Source of the DNA: Ferrimonas sediminicola
Lineage (GTDB): Bacteria > Pseudomonadota > Gammaproteobacteria > Enterobacterales > Shewanellaceae
Assembly (NCBI RefSeq): GCF_005116715.1
Contig: NZ_SWCI01000005.1
Span: 186,001-250,000 of the forward strand
DNA: 64,000 bases
Direction of reading: 5' to 3'
Position 1 is the stretch's first letter. The number at the start of each line of letters is the position of its first letter. Both the position numbers and the translations under genes were made by a program. The notes under the pieces were generated by a model that was not told where the DNA came from, did no database searches, and saw only the letters and a program-made list of their open reading frames with translations. Of the stretch, positions 17,346 through 25,956 are shown in pieces.

Positions 17346-17437
17346 TCGCCTGCCCGTCGGCCGCCGAGTCACCGGGACCCGACGCCCTCAACGTAGAGCT
17401 CCCCAACCCGCGCCGTCGACCACCGATGCAGCCAAAC

Positions 17438-17465
17438 AAAAACGGCGCCCATTGGCGCCGTTTTT
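17438..17465. terminator. Bidirectional terminator between the LysR gene and fabF
   Basis: AAAAACGGCGCC, loop CATT, GGCGCCGTTTTT. The symmetric A and T runs serve the convergent LysR (plus) and fabF (minus) genes. It also fixes the downstream end of the fab cluster. Confidence 0.9.
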
Positions 17466-17482
17466 CACTCTGAATGACTGGC

Positions 17483-18721
17483 TCAGGCTTTCTTAAACAA
17501 CAGAGAGCCGTTGGTGCCGCCGAAGCCAAAGGAGTTGCACAGGGCATACTCCAGCTCCGCCTCGCGGGCCACCGGCCCCACGAAGTCCAGGTCACACCCC
17601 TCATCGGGGTTGTCCAGGTTGATGGTGGGCGGCACCTTCTGATCTCGCAGCGCCAGGATGGTGAAGATCGCCTCGGCAGAGCCCGCCGCACCCAGCAGGT
17701 GGCCGGTCATCGACTTGGTGGAGCCCATCATCAGCTTGTAGGCGTGATCACCAAACAGCGACTTCACCCCATTGACCTCGGCGATGTCGCCGGCGGGCGT
17801 GGAGGTGCCGTGGGCATTGATGTAACCCACCAGTTCGGGGGCCACGCCGGCATCGTTGAGGGCGTTGCGCATGGCGGCGGCGCCACCTCGACCATCCTCA
17901 GGCGGCGAGGTCATGTGGTGGGCGTCACCACTCATGCCGAAACCGACCAGCTCGGCGTAGATCTTGGCGCCACGGGCCTTGGCGTGCTCATACTCCTCCA
18001 GCACGATGACACCGGCGCCGTCACCGATGACGAAGCCGTCACGGTCCTTGTCCCAGGGGCGGCTGGCCTTGGTGGGATCGTCGTTGCGGGTGGAGAGCGC
18101 CTTGGCGGCGGCGAAGCCACCCACACCCAGCTCGGTGGTGGCCATCTCTGCGCCACCGGCGACCATCACGTCTGCATCACCGTAGGCGATCATCCGCGCC
18201 GCATGGCCGATGTTGTGCACTCCGGTGGTACAGGCGGTGGTGATGGCGATGTTGGGGCCGGTAAAGCCATACATGATCGACAGGTGACCGGCGATCATGT
18301 TGATGATGGTGGAGGGCACGAAGAAGGGGGAGATCCGGCGCGGACCGGACTTGCGCAGCTGGTCGTGGTTAGCCTCGATCAGTTGCAAGCCCCCCATGCC
18401 GGCACCGATGGCGGCGCCAATGCGGTGGGCGTTCTCCTCGGTGACCTCGATGCCGCTGTCGCGCATCGCCTGAATGGAGGCGGCCATGCCATACTGGATG
18501 AACAGGTCCATCTTGCGGGCATCTTTCTTGGAAAGATAGGCCTCGATATCAAAATCCTTGACTGAGGCGGAGAAACGCACAGCAAACTCGCTGGCGTCGA
18601 AGTGGGTGATGGGGCTAACGCCACTCTTGCCGGCCAGCAGGTTGGCCCAGGTGGTGTCCACATCGTGTCCGACAGGAGTCACGGCACCCAGGCCAGTGAC
18701 TACGATACGGCGCTTGGTCAT
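17483..18721 (-). CDS. fabF: Beta-ketoacyl-ACP synthase II
   Basis: 412 residues, like E. coli FabF (413). The Cys-His-His triad is intact: Cys164 in [11 protein letters not shown], His304 in [11 protein letters not shown] and His341 in [10 protein letters not shown]. It condenses malonyl-ACP with acyl-ACP and carries out the cis-vaccenate step that adjusts membrane fluidity with temperature. It is the last gene of the fab cluster. In E. coli pabC, mltG, tmk and holB follow; here the cluster stops at a strong terminator. A hairpin terminator also stands between acpP and fabF. Confidence 0.97.
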   Translation of the reverse strand: MTKRRIVVTGLGAVTPVGHDVDTTWANLLAGKSGVSPITHFDASEFAVRFSASVKDFDIEAYLSKKDARKMDLFIQYGMAASIQAMRDSGIEVTEENAHRIGAAIGAGMGGLQLIEANHDQLRKSGPRRISPFFVPSTIINMIAGHLSIMYGFTGPNIAITTACTTGVHNIGHAARMIAYGDADVMVAGGAEMATTELGVGGFAAAKALSTRNDDPTKASRPWDKDRDGFVIGDGAGVIVLEEYEHAKARGAKIYAELVGFGMSGDAHHMTSPPEDGRGGAAAMRNALNDAGVAPELVGYINAHGTSTPAGDIAEVNGVKSLFGDHAYKLMMGSTKSMTGHLLGAAGSAEAIFTILALRDQKVPPTINLDNPDEGCDLDFVGPVAREAELEYALCNSFGFGGTNGSLLFKKA

Positions 18722-18739
18722 TGTCTCTCTCCGTCAGAA

Positions 18740-18769
18740 ACAAAAACAGGCGGCCCATGCCGCCTGTTT
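18740..18769 (-). terminator. Internal terminator between acpP and fabF
   Basis: On the minus strand AAACAGGCGG, loop CATGGG, CCGCCTGTTT is followed by TTGTTT. It lies between the acpP stop and the fabF start. It probably lowers fabF transcription relative to the very abundant acyl carrier protein. Confidence 0.75.
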
Positions 18770-18783
18770 CAAAATTCTTCTGC

Positions 18784-19017
18784 TTACTGGTTAGCAGTAA
18801 CGTAGTCGATCGCAGCCTGAACGGTAGTGATCTTCTCGGCTTCCTCGTCAGGAATCTCGGTATCGAACTCCTCTTCCAGAGCCATTACCAGCTCAACGGT
18901 GTCCAGAGAATCAGCACCCAGATCGTCAACGAAAGAAGCTTCAGCCTTAACGTCTTCCTCTTTCACGCCCAGCTGTTCAACGATAATCTTCTTAACTCGT
19001 TCTTCGATGTTGCTCAT
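18784..19017 (-). CDS. acpP: Acyl carrier protein
   Basis: 77 residues. The 4'-phosphopantetheine attachment serine is Ser37 in [13 protein letters not shown], and the chain is strongly acidic, as in E. coli AcpP (78 residues). It carries growing acyl chains for fatty acid, lipid A and phospholipid synthesis. The start [10 protein letters not shown] at 19017 is chosen over ten upstream in-frame codons because it matches the family start. It has its own promoter in the fabG-acpP gap and a terminator behind it, consistent with high independent expression. Confidence 0.98.
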   Translation of the reverse strand: MSNIEERVKKIIVEQLGVKEEDVKAEASFVDDLGADSLDTVELVMALEEEFDTEIPDEEAEKITTVQAAIDYVTANQ

Positions 19018-19065
19018 AGTCTTCGCTTTCCTATTAAATTTACGCATCTGCGTAGAGTTGCGAGT

Positions 19066-19093
19066 AGTTTATTCGATTCATGCCACAATGCAA
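19066..19093 (-). promoter_or_regulatory. Promoter of acpP
   Basis: On the minus strand TTGCAT (-35), 16 bases, TAAACT (-10). Transcription would start near 19059, giving a leader of about 42 bases. Confidence 0.6.
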
Positions 19094-19182
19094 GCGAGGT
19101 CTTAATGGTCAAACCACGGAGTTTGCATCATTTAGGCGAAATTCGACTCAAATTACCTGCTGGATCACGATCCGGCCCAGTT

Positions 19183-19929
19183 TTAGGCCATCACCATCCC
19201 GCCGTTGACGTGCAAGGTTTCTCCAGTGATATAGCTTGCACGATCAGACGCCAAAAATACAACGGCGTCAGCAATCTCTTGAGGCTGACCCAGTCGGGCC
19301 ACGGGCACCTGGCCCATAATGCCCTGCTTCTGGTCGTCGGTCAGCTCATCGGTCATGTCGGTCTGGATGAAGCCGGGGGCCACCGCGTTCACCGTGATGC
19401 CACGACTGGCCACTTCCTGGGCCAGGGACTTGGTAAAGCCCAGCAGACCCGCCTTGGCGGCACTGTAGTTGGCCTGACCGGCGTTGCCCATGGTGCCCAC
19501 CACGGAACCAATGTTGATGATGCGACCATGGCGCTTCTTCATCATCGCCCGCAGCACCGCCTTGGAGGTGCGGAACAGGGAAGTGAGGTTGGTGTCGATG
19601 ATGTCACTCCACTCATCCTCTTTCATCCGCATCATCAGGTTGTCGCGGGTGATACCGGCGTTGTTCACCAGGATATCGATGTCACCATGTTCGGCCTTGA
19701 TTGCCGCAAAAAGTTCATCGATGGAAGTCTGTTCGGTCACATTCAGCACCATACCCTGGCCGTTATCGCCCAGGTATTCGCCGATGGCGGCGGCGCCACG
19801 CTCACTGGTGGCGGTGCCGATCACCTTGGCGCCAGCAGCAACCAGCTGCTCGGCCACGGCACGTCCGATGCCACGGCTGGCACCGGTGACCAGGGCAATC
19901 TTGCCGCTCAGATCGATACTAATGCTCAT
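19183..19929 (-). CDS. fabG: 3-oxoacyl-ACP reductase
   Basis: 248 residues, a short-chain dehydrogenase. The NADPH motif TGASRGIG lies at residues 15-22, NNAG near 88, and the catalytic Ser plus YSAAKAG (Tyr, Lys) near 140-160. It reduces 3-ketoacyl-ACP in the elongation cycle. The true start is MSISIDLSGK at 19929 with AAGGA upstream; the open frame upstream overlaps fabD and has no family match. It follows fabD by 16 bases. Confidence 0.97.
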   Translation of the reverse strand: MSISIDLSGKIALVTGASRGIGRAVAEQLVAAGAKVIGTATSERGAAAIGEYLGDNGQGMVLNVTEQTSIDELFAAIKAEHGDIDILVNNAGITRDNLMMRMKEDEWSDIIDTNLTSLFRTSKAVLRAMMKKRHGRIINIGSVVGTMGNAGQANYSAAKAGLLGFTKSLAQEVASRGITVNAVAPGFIQTDMTDELTDDQKQGIMGQVPVARLGQPQEIADAVVFLASDRASYITGETLHVNGGMVMA

Positions 19930-19945
19930 AGGAGTCTTTTCCTTG

Positions 19946-20869
19946 TTATAGGGCCGCCGCCAGGGTCGCCGAGTCATTCAGCGCCGCCGCAGCGATCGTC
20001 TTGTTAATTCGTTTGGCCAGGCCGGTGAGCACTTTGCCGGGGCCACATTCAAAGGTAGTCTCGATTCCCATCTCTGCCATGGCGTTGATGGTCTCGGTCC
20101 AGCGAACCGGGCTGTGCAGCTGTCGCACCAGGGCGTCGCGGATGGCGTCGACCTCTTCGGCAGCCGCCACGTCCACGTTGTTGATCACCGGTACCTGGGG
20201 CGCCTTCAGCGCCAGACCCGCCAGGGCCTCGGCCAGCTTCTCTGCAGCCGGCTTCATCAGGGCGCAGTGGGAGGGCACGCTCACCGGCAACGGCAAGGCA
20301 CGCTTGGCGCCGGCCTCTTTGCACAGCTCACCGGCACGCTCAACCGCGTCCTTTTCGCCGGCGATCACCACCTGACCCGGGCTGTTGAAGTTCACCGGAG
20401 ACACCACCTGGCCCTGGGCCGCCTGCTCACAGGCCGCGGCAATGGCATCATCGTCCAGGCCGATGATGGCGTACATGGCGCCGGTGCCGGCGGGCACCGC
20501 CTCCTGCATCGCCAGGCCACGCAGCTCCACCAGTTTCACCGCGTCTTTGAAATCGATGACGCCGGCGCACACCAGGGCGGAGTACTCACCCAGGCTGTGG
20601 CCCGCCATGGCGGCAGGAGTCTGGCCACCGGCGGTCCGGTAGGCGCGGTAGAGGGCGACGCTGGCGGTCAGCAGCGCCGGCTGGGTGCGCTGGGTCTGGT
20701 TCAGCTCCTCGGCCGGGCCCTGACTGACCAGTTGCCACAGGTCGTAGCCCAGCACCTCGGACGCTTCGGCGAAGGTCTGTTCGATGATCGGGTTCTCGGC
20801 GGCGATCTCAGACAGCATGCCAACGGCCTGGCTGCCCTGACCGGGAAAAACGAAAGCAAACTTGGACAT
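19946..20869 (-). CDS. fabD: Malonyl-CoA:ACP transacylase
   Basis: 307 residues. FVFPGQGSQAVGM at the N-terminus, nucleophile Ser92 in GHSLGEYSALV, and the active-site His in VPSHCALM near 201 are all present. It moves malonyl groups from CoA to ACP to feed FabH and FabF. It lies 14 bases after fabH and 16 before fabG, in the common order of proteobacterial fab clusters. Confidence 0.97.
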   Translation of the reverse strand: MSKFAFVFPGQGSQAVGMLSEIAAENPIIEQTFAEASEVLGYDLWQLVSQGPAEELNQTQRTQPALLTASVALYRAYRTAGGQTPAAMAGHSLGEYSALVCAGVIDFKDAVKLVELRGLAMQEAVPAGTGAMYAIIGLDDDAIAAACEQAAQGQVVSPVNFNSPGQVVIAGEKDAVERAGELCKEAGAKRALPLPVSVPSHCALMKPAAEKLAEALAGLALKAPQVPVINNVDVAAAEEVDAIRDALVRQLHSPVRWTETINAMAEMGIETTFECGPGKVLTGLAKRINKTIAAAALNDSATLAAAL

Positions 20870-20883
20870 AATCTTGAGTTCCT

Positions 20884-21849
20884 TTAAAAACGGATCAGGG
20901 CCGAGCCCCAGGCAAAGCCGGCACCGAACGCCTCCAGCAGCAGCACCTGGCCACGCTGGATGCGTCCGTCACGCACCGCCACATCCAGGGCGATGGGCAC
21001 GGATGCCGCAGAGGTGTTGCCATGCTCGGCCAGGGTCAGGACCACCTGGTCCATTCCCATGTTCAGCTTCTTGGCGGTTGCCTTGAGAATGCGGTAGTTG
21101 GCGTTGTGGGGAACCAGCCAGTCGATCTCATCGCGCTCCATCTGGTTGGCCGCCAGCGTCTCCTCCACCACTTCCGCCAGGCGGGTCACGGCGTGTTTGA
21201 ACACCTCGTTGCCCTTCATAAACATGTACTCCTCGCTGGGAGTGGCGCGGGGAGTCTTGCTGCGGGCCGGGGCCACGGCTTTCAGCAGCGGGCCCTGACG
21301 ACCATCGGCGTGGATGTGGGTAGAGAGCACGCCCGGCTCCTCGGAGGCGCCCACCACGGCGGCGCCGGCACCGTCACCGAACAGGATGATGGTGGTACGA
21401 TCGTCGGGATCGCACATGTCCGCCAGGGCGTCGGCGCCAATCACCAGCACCTTGTTGCAGGCACCGGATTTCACAAACTGGTCCGCCACCGCCAGGGCGT
21501 AGATGAAGCCACTGCAGGCCGCGGCCACATCGAAGGCGGGAATGCCGGAGATCCCCAACATCTGCTGCACCTCGCAGGCGGCAGAGGGGAAGGAGTTGGG
21601 GGCACTGCAGGTGCCGCAGACGATCATATCCAACTCGGAGGCGTCAATACCGGCCATCTCCAGCGCCTTCACCGCGGCACGGTGGCTCATGGTGGAAACG
21701 GTCTCATCGCCGCTGGCGATGTGACGGGACCGGATGCCGGTACGCTCGAGGATCCACTCATCGGAGGTATCCACCATCTTTTCCAGATCGGCATTGGTGC
21801 GGATCTGGGTGGGCAGGTAGCTCCCAGTACCTAAAATTTTTGTATGCAT
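20884..21849 (-). CDS. fabH: Beta-ketoacyl-ACP synthase III
   Basis: 321 residues with the triad Cys112 ([13 protein letters not shown]), His248 ([10 protein letters not shown]) and Asn278 ([10 protein letters not shown]). It starts fatty acid synthesis by condensing acetyl-CoA with malonyl-ACP. The N-terminus ([15 protein letters not shown]) and the [15 protein letters not shown] segment are typical. It follows plsX by 7 bases, so the two are almost certainly cotranscribed. Confidence 0.97.
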   Translation of the reverse strand: MHTKILGTGSYLPTQIRTNADLEKMVDTSDEWILERTGIRSRHIASGDETVSTMSHRAAVKALEMAGIDASELDMIVCGTCSAPNSFPSAACEVQQMLGISGIPAFDVAAACSGFIYALAVADQFVKSGACNKVLVIGADALADMCDPDDRTTIILFGDGAGAAVVGASEEPGVLSTHIHADGRQGPLLKAVAPARSKTPRATPSEEYMFMKGNEVFKHAVTRLAEVVEETLAANQMERDEIDWLVPHNANYRILKATAKKLNMGMDQVVLTLAEHGNTSAASVPIALDVAVRDGRIQRGQVLLLEAFGAGFAWGSALIRF

Positions 21850-21856
21850 AGGAATA

Positions 21857-22885
21857 TCAACAGGACTTTTCTAGTAACACCGACTGGAGTCGTGCTTCAA
21901 TCTTGCCAGGCACCTGCCTTTGAACCTCTGTCATGGCTTCTTCGACAGCGCGCAGAAAGGCCAGCTCATCGGCATTACCGTGGCTCTTCACCACAATATG
22001 GCGCAATCCTAACAGACTCGCACCGTTATAGTGGTCGGGGTTCATTTGCAAGAACAGCTTTTTTAGCCTTCCCTTGAGCAACCAGCTCAGACAGCGGGCA
22101 AGCGGGTTGCGCTTTACCGACTGGGCAATCTGGTGCATCAACAGGCGGGCTATCCCCTCCGTGGTCTTCAGGGTAACGTTCCCCACAAAGCCGTCGCAGA
22201 CGATCACGTCGGCCTCGCCGGAGAAGATGCGGTCACCCTCCACATACCCGGTGTAGTTGATGTGCGGTGTGGACTGCAGCAGGCGGGCCGCCTGCTGAAC
22301 CTGATCATTTCCTTTGATCTCCTCGGTACCGATGTTAAGCAGGGCCACCCTGGGGTTGCTCTTTCCCGCCACCTGCTCGGCCAGCACCGAGCCCATAACG
22401 GCAAACTGGAACAACGCCTGGGAGTCGCAACTGGCGTTGGCACCGAGGTCCATCAGATAGACCGGGTCACCCGTCATGGTGGGCAACGCGGTCACTAAAG
22501 CGGGGCGGTCGACGCCAGGCAGGGTTTTCAGCACCACCTTGGCCATGGTCATCAGGGCACCGGTGTTACCGGCACTGACGCAGGCGTGGGCCTGGCCATT
22601 GGCCACCAGGTCCAGGGCCAGTCGCATGGAGCTGTGCTTGAGTCGACGCAGGGCATGCAGCGGTTTATCACCCATCTGAACCACCTGCTCGGCGTGCAGA
22701 ATCCGTAGGCGTTCCGACTCGGATGCCCGATGCTGGCGCATGATGGTGAGGATGGTGGGGCGATCGCCCACAAGAATCAGATGAAGGTTGGCGTAAACCG
22801 ACAATGCCTGCAAAGCTGCAGGCACTGTGACATGGGGGCCGTGATCGCCCCCCATGGTATCTAACGCGAGGGTTAGATGATTCAA
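21857..22885 (-). CDS. plsX: Phosphate acyltransferase PlsX
   Basis: 342 residues. [20 protein letters not shown] opens the protein and [25 protein letters not shown] and [16 protein letters not shown] follow in the usual order. PlsX makes acyl-phosphate from acyl-ACP at the inner face of the membrane for glycerolipid synthesis. It lies between rpmF and fabH, as in E. coli. Confidence 0.96.
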   Translation of the reverse strand: MNHLTLALDTMGGDHGPHVTVPAALQALSVYANLHLILVGDRPTILTIMRQHRASESERLRILHAEQVVQMGDKPLHALRRLKHSSMRLALDLVANGQAHACVSAGNTGALMTMAKVVLKTLPGVDRPALVTALPTMTGDPVYLMDLGANASCDSQALFQFAVMGSVLAEQVAGKSNPRVALLNIGTEEIKGNDQVQQAARLLQSTPHINYTGYVEGDRIFSGEADVIVCDGFVGNVTLKTTEGIARLLMHQIAQSVKRNPLARCLSWLLKGRLKKLFLQMNPDHYNGASLLGLRHIVVKSHGNADELAFLRAVEEAMTEVQRQVPGKIEARLQSVLLEKSC

Positions 22886-22897
22886 AGCGGTATCAAC

Positions 22898-23068
22898 TTA
22901 CTTGTTGACTACCTTTTTACCACGGTAGTAACCGTCAGCGGTCACGTGGTGGCGACGGTGAGTTTCACCGGAAGTCGCGTCCACAGACAGCTGGCAAGTG
23001 GTCAGCGCATCGTGGGAACGACGCATACCGCGACGTGAACGGGTAACTTTATTCTGTTGTACGGCCAT
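22898..23068 (-). CDS. rpmF: 50S ribosomal protein L32
   Basis: 56 residues beginning [20 protein letters not shown] and ending [11 protein letters not shown], a full match to L32. A clear AGGAG lies upstream of the ATG at 23068. It lies between yceD and plsX, where it couples ribosome and membrane synthesis in one transcript. Confidence 0.97.
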   Translation of the reverse strand: MAVQQNKVTRSRRGMRRSHDALTTCQLSVDATSGETHRRHHVTADGYYRGKKVVNK

Positions 23069-23084
23069 GGCCCCAATCTCCTAA

Positions 23085-23612
23085 TTACTTACTCTTAAGC
23101 TTTTGTAACACCGCAAAGGGATTCGGACGCTCGTCTTCATGCGCTTTGGGCAGGTCTCCGACGACAACCTCGGTCTCAGGGCGACTGCATTCGGACAGAT
23201 CATGCATTGGCATCATCGGTACCATCAGCAGCAGCTCATCCTCCACCAGTTCATGAAGTCGAACTTCGCCGTGTTCATCTAACTCGACGGGTTCGTAAGC
23301 ATCCGGGAGCTCTTCGACCTGTGAATCGTCGGTCACAGGGCTGTATGCGAATTCAACTGCGAGAGTATGCCGAAAAGGCTCCATGCAACGCTGACACGTC
23401 AGAGTGAGCTCCGTCACAGCCTTCCCCTTGAGGTAGACTATCCCCTGGATGTCAGTGCCGCATTCAACGGTCACCTCGGCATCAGTGCAATCGCCGGAAC
23501 TCACACCAATCAATCGCTTCAGGTTCTTGGCACGAAGAATACCTTCGTACACCAGTCTCCGTTGGGCGGCTCGTTTTGGGTCGAGCGAAACCGGAATTTG
23601 TACATTCTGCAT
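23085..23612 (-). CDS. yceD: YceD (DUF177), large-subunit rRNA accumulation protein
   Basis: 175 residues. It starts MQNVQIPVSLDPKRAAQ like E. coli YceD and has the paired cysteines LTCQRCMEPFRH, then AYEPVELDEHGEVRLHELVEDELLL and the NPFAVLQKLKSK tail. The family is needed for 23S rRNA accumulation; the mechanism is open. It heads the operon. A near-consensus promoter is only about 3 bases away, so the transcript may be leaderless, and there is no ribosome-binding site before the ATG. Confidence 0.93.
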   Translation of the reverse strand: MQNVQIPVSLDPKRAAQRRLVYEGILRAKNLKRLIGVSSGDCTDAEVTVECGTDIQGIVYLKGKAVTELTLTCQRCMEPFRHTLAVEFAYSPVTDDSQVEELPDAYEPVELDEHGEVRLHELVEDELLLMVPMMPMHDLSECSRPETEVVVGDLPKAHEDERPNPFAVLQKLKSK

Positions 23613-23621
23613 AGGCCGCGC

Positions 23622-23650
23622 AGTTTATCGATCGTCTCCAGCCGAGTCAA
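23622..23650 (-). promoter_or_regulatory. Promoter of the yceD-rpmF-plsX-fab operon
   Basis: On the minus strand TTGACT (-35), exactly 17 bases, TAAACT (-10). The expected start site is near 23615, three bases before the yceD ATG. Confidence 0.7.
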
Positions 23651-23884
23651 AGGAAATTTTAGCTGTGAAAACCGGGGCTGGCTAAGGGCTGACCACCGTC
23701 GCACCAAGCCGGGCTTCCCCCTGGCATGCCGACCAATTTTCACCCTCATGTTAGGATAACTGACCACTGAACCCCGTTAGAATGGTGGACGTTTGACTCA
23801 AATCAAGGGGGGCCATGGTGCGGCGCGCCGGCATCTGCTAGGCTGGCGGCCTGAAAATTTGTCTCACTTTTTACCAGACACGCC

Positions 23885-24490
23885 ATGAAAAAGCCGCTTA
23901 TTTTGGGCTCCACCTCGCCGTTTCGCCGCGAGATCCTGGAGAAACTGAATCTTCCTTTCAGTTGTGAAAAACCGGAAGTAGATGAGACCCCACTGGAAAA
24001 TGAAACCGCCTATCAACTGGTTATGCGCCTGGCCGAAGCCAAGGCCCGCGCCGCCGGCCAGGCGCACAGCGATGCCTGGGTGATCGGCTCCGATCAGGTC
24101 GCCGTCATCGACGATGAGATCCTGGGCAAGCCCGGCAGCCATGAGAAGGCGCTCGAGCAGCTGAGCGCCGCCAGCGGGCGCAAGGTCACCTTCTACACCA
24201 GCCTATGCCTGCTCAACACCCAGACCGGCGAGAGCCAGCTGGATGTGGAGACCTTCAAGGTGTACTTCCGTACCCTGAGCCACAAGCAGATCGACGCCTA
24301 CCTCAAGGCGGAGCAGCCCTACAACTGCGCCGGCAGCTTCAAGAGTGAGGGGCTGGGCATCGCCCTGTTCGACCGCCTCAGCGGTCGGGATCCCAATACC
24401 CTGATGGGCCTGCCGCTGATTCGCCTGATCGAGATGCTCCAGGCGGAAGGGTTCGACGTGCTGCGCGCCCAGGCTGAGCTTGCCTCCTAA
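23885..24490 (+). CDS. Maf-family nucleotide pyrophosphatase (YceF-type)
   Basis: 201 residues. ILGSTSPFRREILEKL, VDETPLENETAYQLVMRLAEAKA, VIGSDQVAV, KPGSHEKALEQL and GSFKSEGLGIALFD mark the Maf fold. The closest subgroup is YceF, which hydrolyses m7GTP, rather than YhdE (dTTP/UTP). It probably removes modified nucleotides from the pool. It diverges from yceD, the same neighbour as in E. coli. The ATG at 23885 lacks a strong ribosome-binding site. Confidence 0.9.
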   Translation: MKKPLILGSTSPFRREILEKLNLPFSCEKPEVDETPLENETAYQLVMRLAEAKARAAGQAHSDAWVIGSDQVAVIDDEILGKPGSHEKALEQLSAASGRKVTFYTSLCLLNTQTGESQLDVETFKVYFRTLSHKQIDAYLKAEQPYNCAGSFKSEGLGIALFDRLSGRDPNTLMGLPLIRLIEMLQAEGFDVLRAQAELAS

Positions 24491-24501
24491 GTGTGAGCGT
24501 G

Positions 24502-24542
24502 ATAAACCTGTTGTGATTGGTTTTTGGTCACAACAGGTTTAT
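24502..24542 (+). repeat. Perfect 15-bp inverted repeat running into a start codon
   Basis: ATAAACCTGTTGTGA and TCACAACAGGTTTAT are perfect inverse copies around an 11-base loop (TTGGTTTTTGG). The right arm ends with the first two bases of the ATG of the next gene and contains the only AGG that could serve as its ribosome-binding site. As RNA it would hide the start codon; as DNA it could be an operator. Confidence 0.85.
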
Positions 24543-24879
24543 GAATAAGCACTTCGGCTCCTTCGACGAGTTCTACCCCTTCTACCTTGGTGAACACCGC
24601 AACCGCCGCTGCCGCCTGCTGCACTATATCGGCTCAGTGCTGGTACTGCTGATGGCCGGCATCGCCGTGACATCCGGCAACTATCTGCTGCTACTGACCC
24701 TGCCGCTGATCGGCTATGGCTTTGCCTGGGCTGGTCACTTCGGCTTTGAAAAGAACCGCCCCGCCACCTTTCAGTACCCGTTTTACAGCCTCCTGGGGGA
24801 CTGGGTAATGCTCAAGGACGCGGTCACCGGCGAACTGGATGCCAAACTGAAGCAACTGCAACCTCAGCCGCGGCGCTGA
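24541..24879 (+). CDS. Mpo1-like (DUF962) membrane protein
   Basis: 112 residues. The family signature is complete: FDEFYPFYLGEHRNRRCRLLHYIGS, split by two hydrophobic helices (LVLLMAGIAV and LLLLTLPLIGYGF), then AGHFGFEKNRPATFQYPFYS and LGDWVM. Yeast Mpo1, in the same family, is an iron-dependent dioxygenase of 2-hydroxy fatty acids; whether bacterial members do this is not known. The start at 24541 fits the family. An in-frame TTG at 24517, inside the hairpin loop, would add eight residues. Confidence 0.85.
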   Translation: MNKHFGSFDEFYPFYLGEHRNRRCRLLHYIGSVLVLLMAGIAVTSGNYLLLLTLPLIGYGFAWAGHFGFEKNRPATFQYPFYSLLGDWVMLKDAVTGELDAKLKQLQPQPRR

Positions 24880-24988
24880 GCCCGGCGAAGTGAATTCGCG
24901 ACCCTCTCCTCAAATTGCCACTCGCCCCTGTTCCCCGCTACACCGCACCAGTAGAATGGCGTCCCCTGTCCCGCGATAACCCGTATCC

Positions 24989-25876
24989 ATGAGTGCAACC
25001 CGACTCGGCAACCTGCTGGCCGCCCTCTCCTTCGTGGCCTATGGCCTGCTGCCCCTCTACTATGCCCTGCTGCCCGGCGCCCAGATGGATGAGCTGCTGG
25101 CCCTGAGAATCGTCACCTCGGCGCCGGCGATGCTGCTGCTGATCCTGCTGCTGGGACGTCAGCCTCTCTCCCTGACCGCCATCTGGTCCGACAGGCGCTC
25201 ACTGCTGCTGTGCCTGGTCGCCTCCCTGTTGATGTGCGTCTCCTGGTACAGCTTTACCTGGGCCCTCACCCACGGCCAGGTGCTGGCCGCCAGCCTGGGG
25301 TTCTTCATCAACCCGCTGATGGCGGTGGCCCTGGGGGTCCTGTTCCTCGGCGACAGGCTGAGCCCGGCCCAGAGATGGGCGGTGCTGCTGGCCGCCGCCG
25401 GCATCGGCTACCAGGTGTGGCAGTATGGTGAACTGCCCTGGCTCTCCCTGGTGATGGGCGGCTTCTTCGCCCTCTATGGCCTGGTGAAGAAGTACATCCG
25501 CTTCGACGCCCTGAACTCGGTGATGGTCGAGGCGCTGCTGCTGGTTCCCCTAGCCCTGGCCTACCTGCTGTGGCGTCATGAGAGCCAGGGACTGACCGCC
25601 GCCAGCTCAGGCTTCACCACCCTGCTGCTCTATCTCGGCTCCGGGCCGGTCACCCTGATCCCCCTGGTGCTGTTTACCCTGGCCATCAACCGCACCAGCC
25701 TCACCATGGTGGGGCTGATGCAGTACATCGAGCCCAGCCTGCAGTTCCTGCTGGCCACCCTGGTGTTCGCCGAGGCATTTGACGAGGTCAAGGCGGTCAG
25801 CTTCGGCCTCATCTGGCTGGGCCTGGGGCTGTGTTCGGTAGAGGCCCTGCTGAACAGCCGGCGGCGCGCCCTGTAG
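24989..25876 (+). CDS. RarD/EamA-family membrane permease (first copy)
   Basis: 295 residues with ten hydrophobic segments in two EamA halves. GNLLAALSFVAYGLLPLYY at the N-terminus, SWYSFTWALTHGQVLAASLGFF in the middle and LTMVGLMQYIEPSLQFLLA near the end are RarD hallmarks. Members move small molecules or drugs across the inner membrane; substrates are largely unknown. A second, diverged copy follows 80 bases downstream on the same strand. Confidence 0.87.
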   Translation: MSATRLGNLLAALSFVAYGLLPLYYALLPGAQMDELLALRIVTSAPAMLLLILLLGRQPLSLTAIWSDRRSLLLCLVASLLMCVSWYSFTWALTHGQVLAASLGFFINPLMAVALGVLFLGDRLSPAQRWAVLLAAAGIGYQVWQYGELPWLSLVMGGFFALYGLVKKYIRFDALNSVMVEALLLVPLALAYLLWRHESQGLTAASSGFTTLLLYLGSGPVTLIPLVLFTLAINRTSLTMVGLMQYIEPSLQFLLATLVFAEAFDEVKAVSFGLIWLGLGLCSVEALLNSRRRAL

Positions 25877-25956
25877 GAACCCTCGGGGCGATCCAGTTCG
25901 AGTTTCCGACACCGGGGCGCTGCCCCGACGCCGCACCGGTGCTACATTGGGGCGCG

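Noticed and set aside
24512-24532. CRP site made by TGTGA and TCACA in the inverted repeat before the Mpo1-like gene
   Set aside because: The half-sites are 11 bases apart instead of 6, which puts them on the wrong spacing for a CRP dimer.
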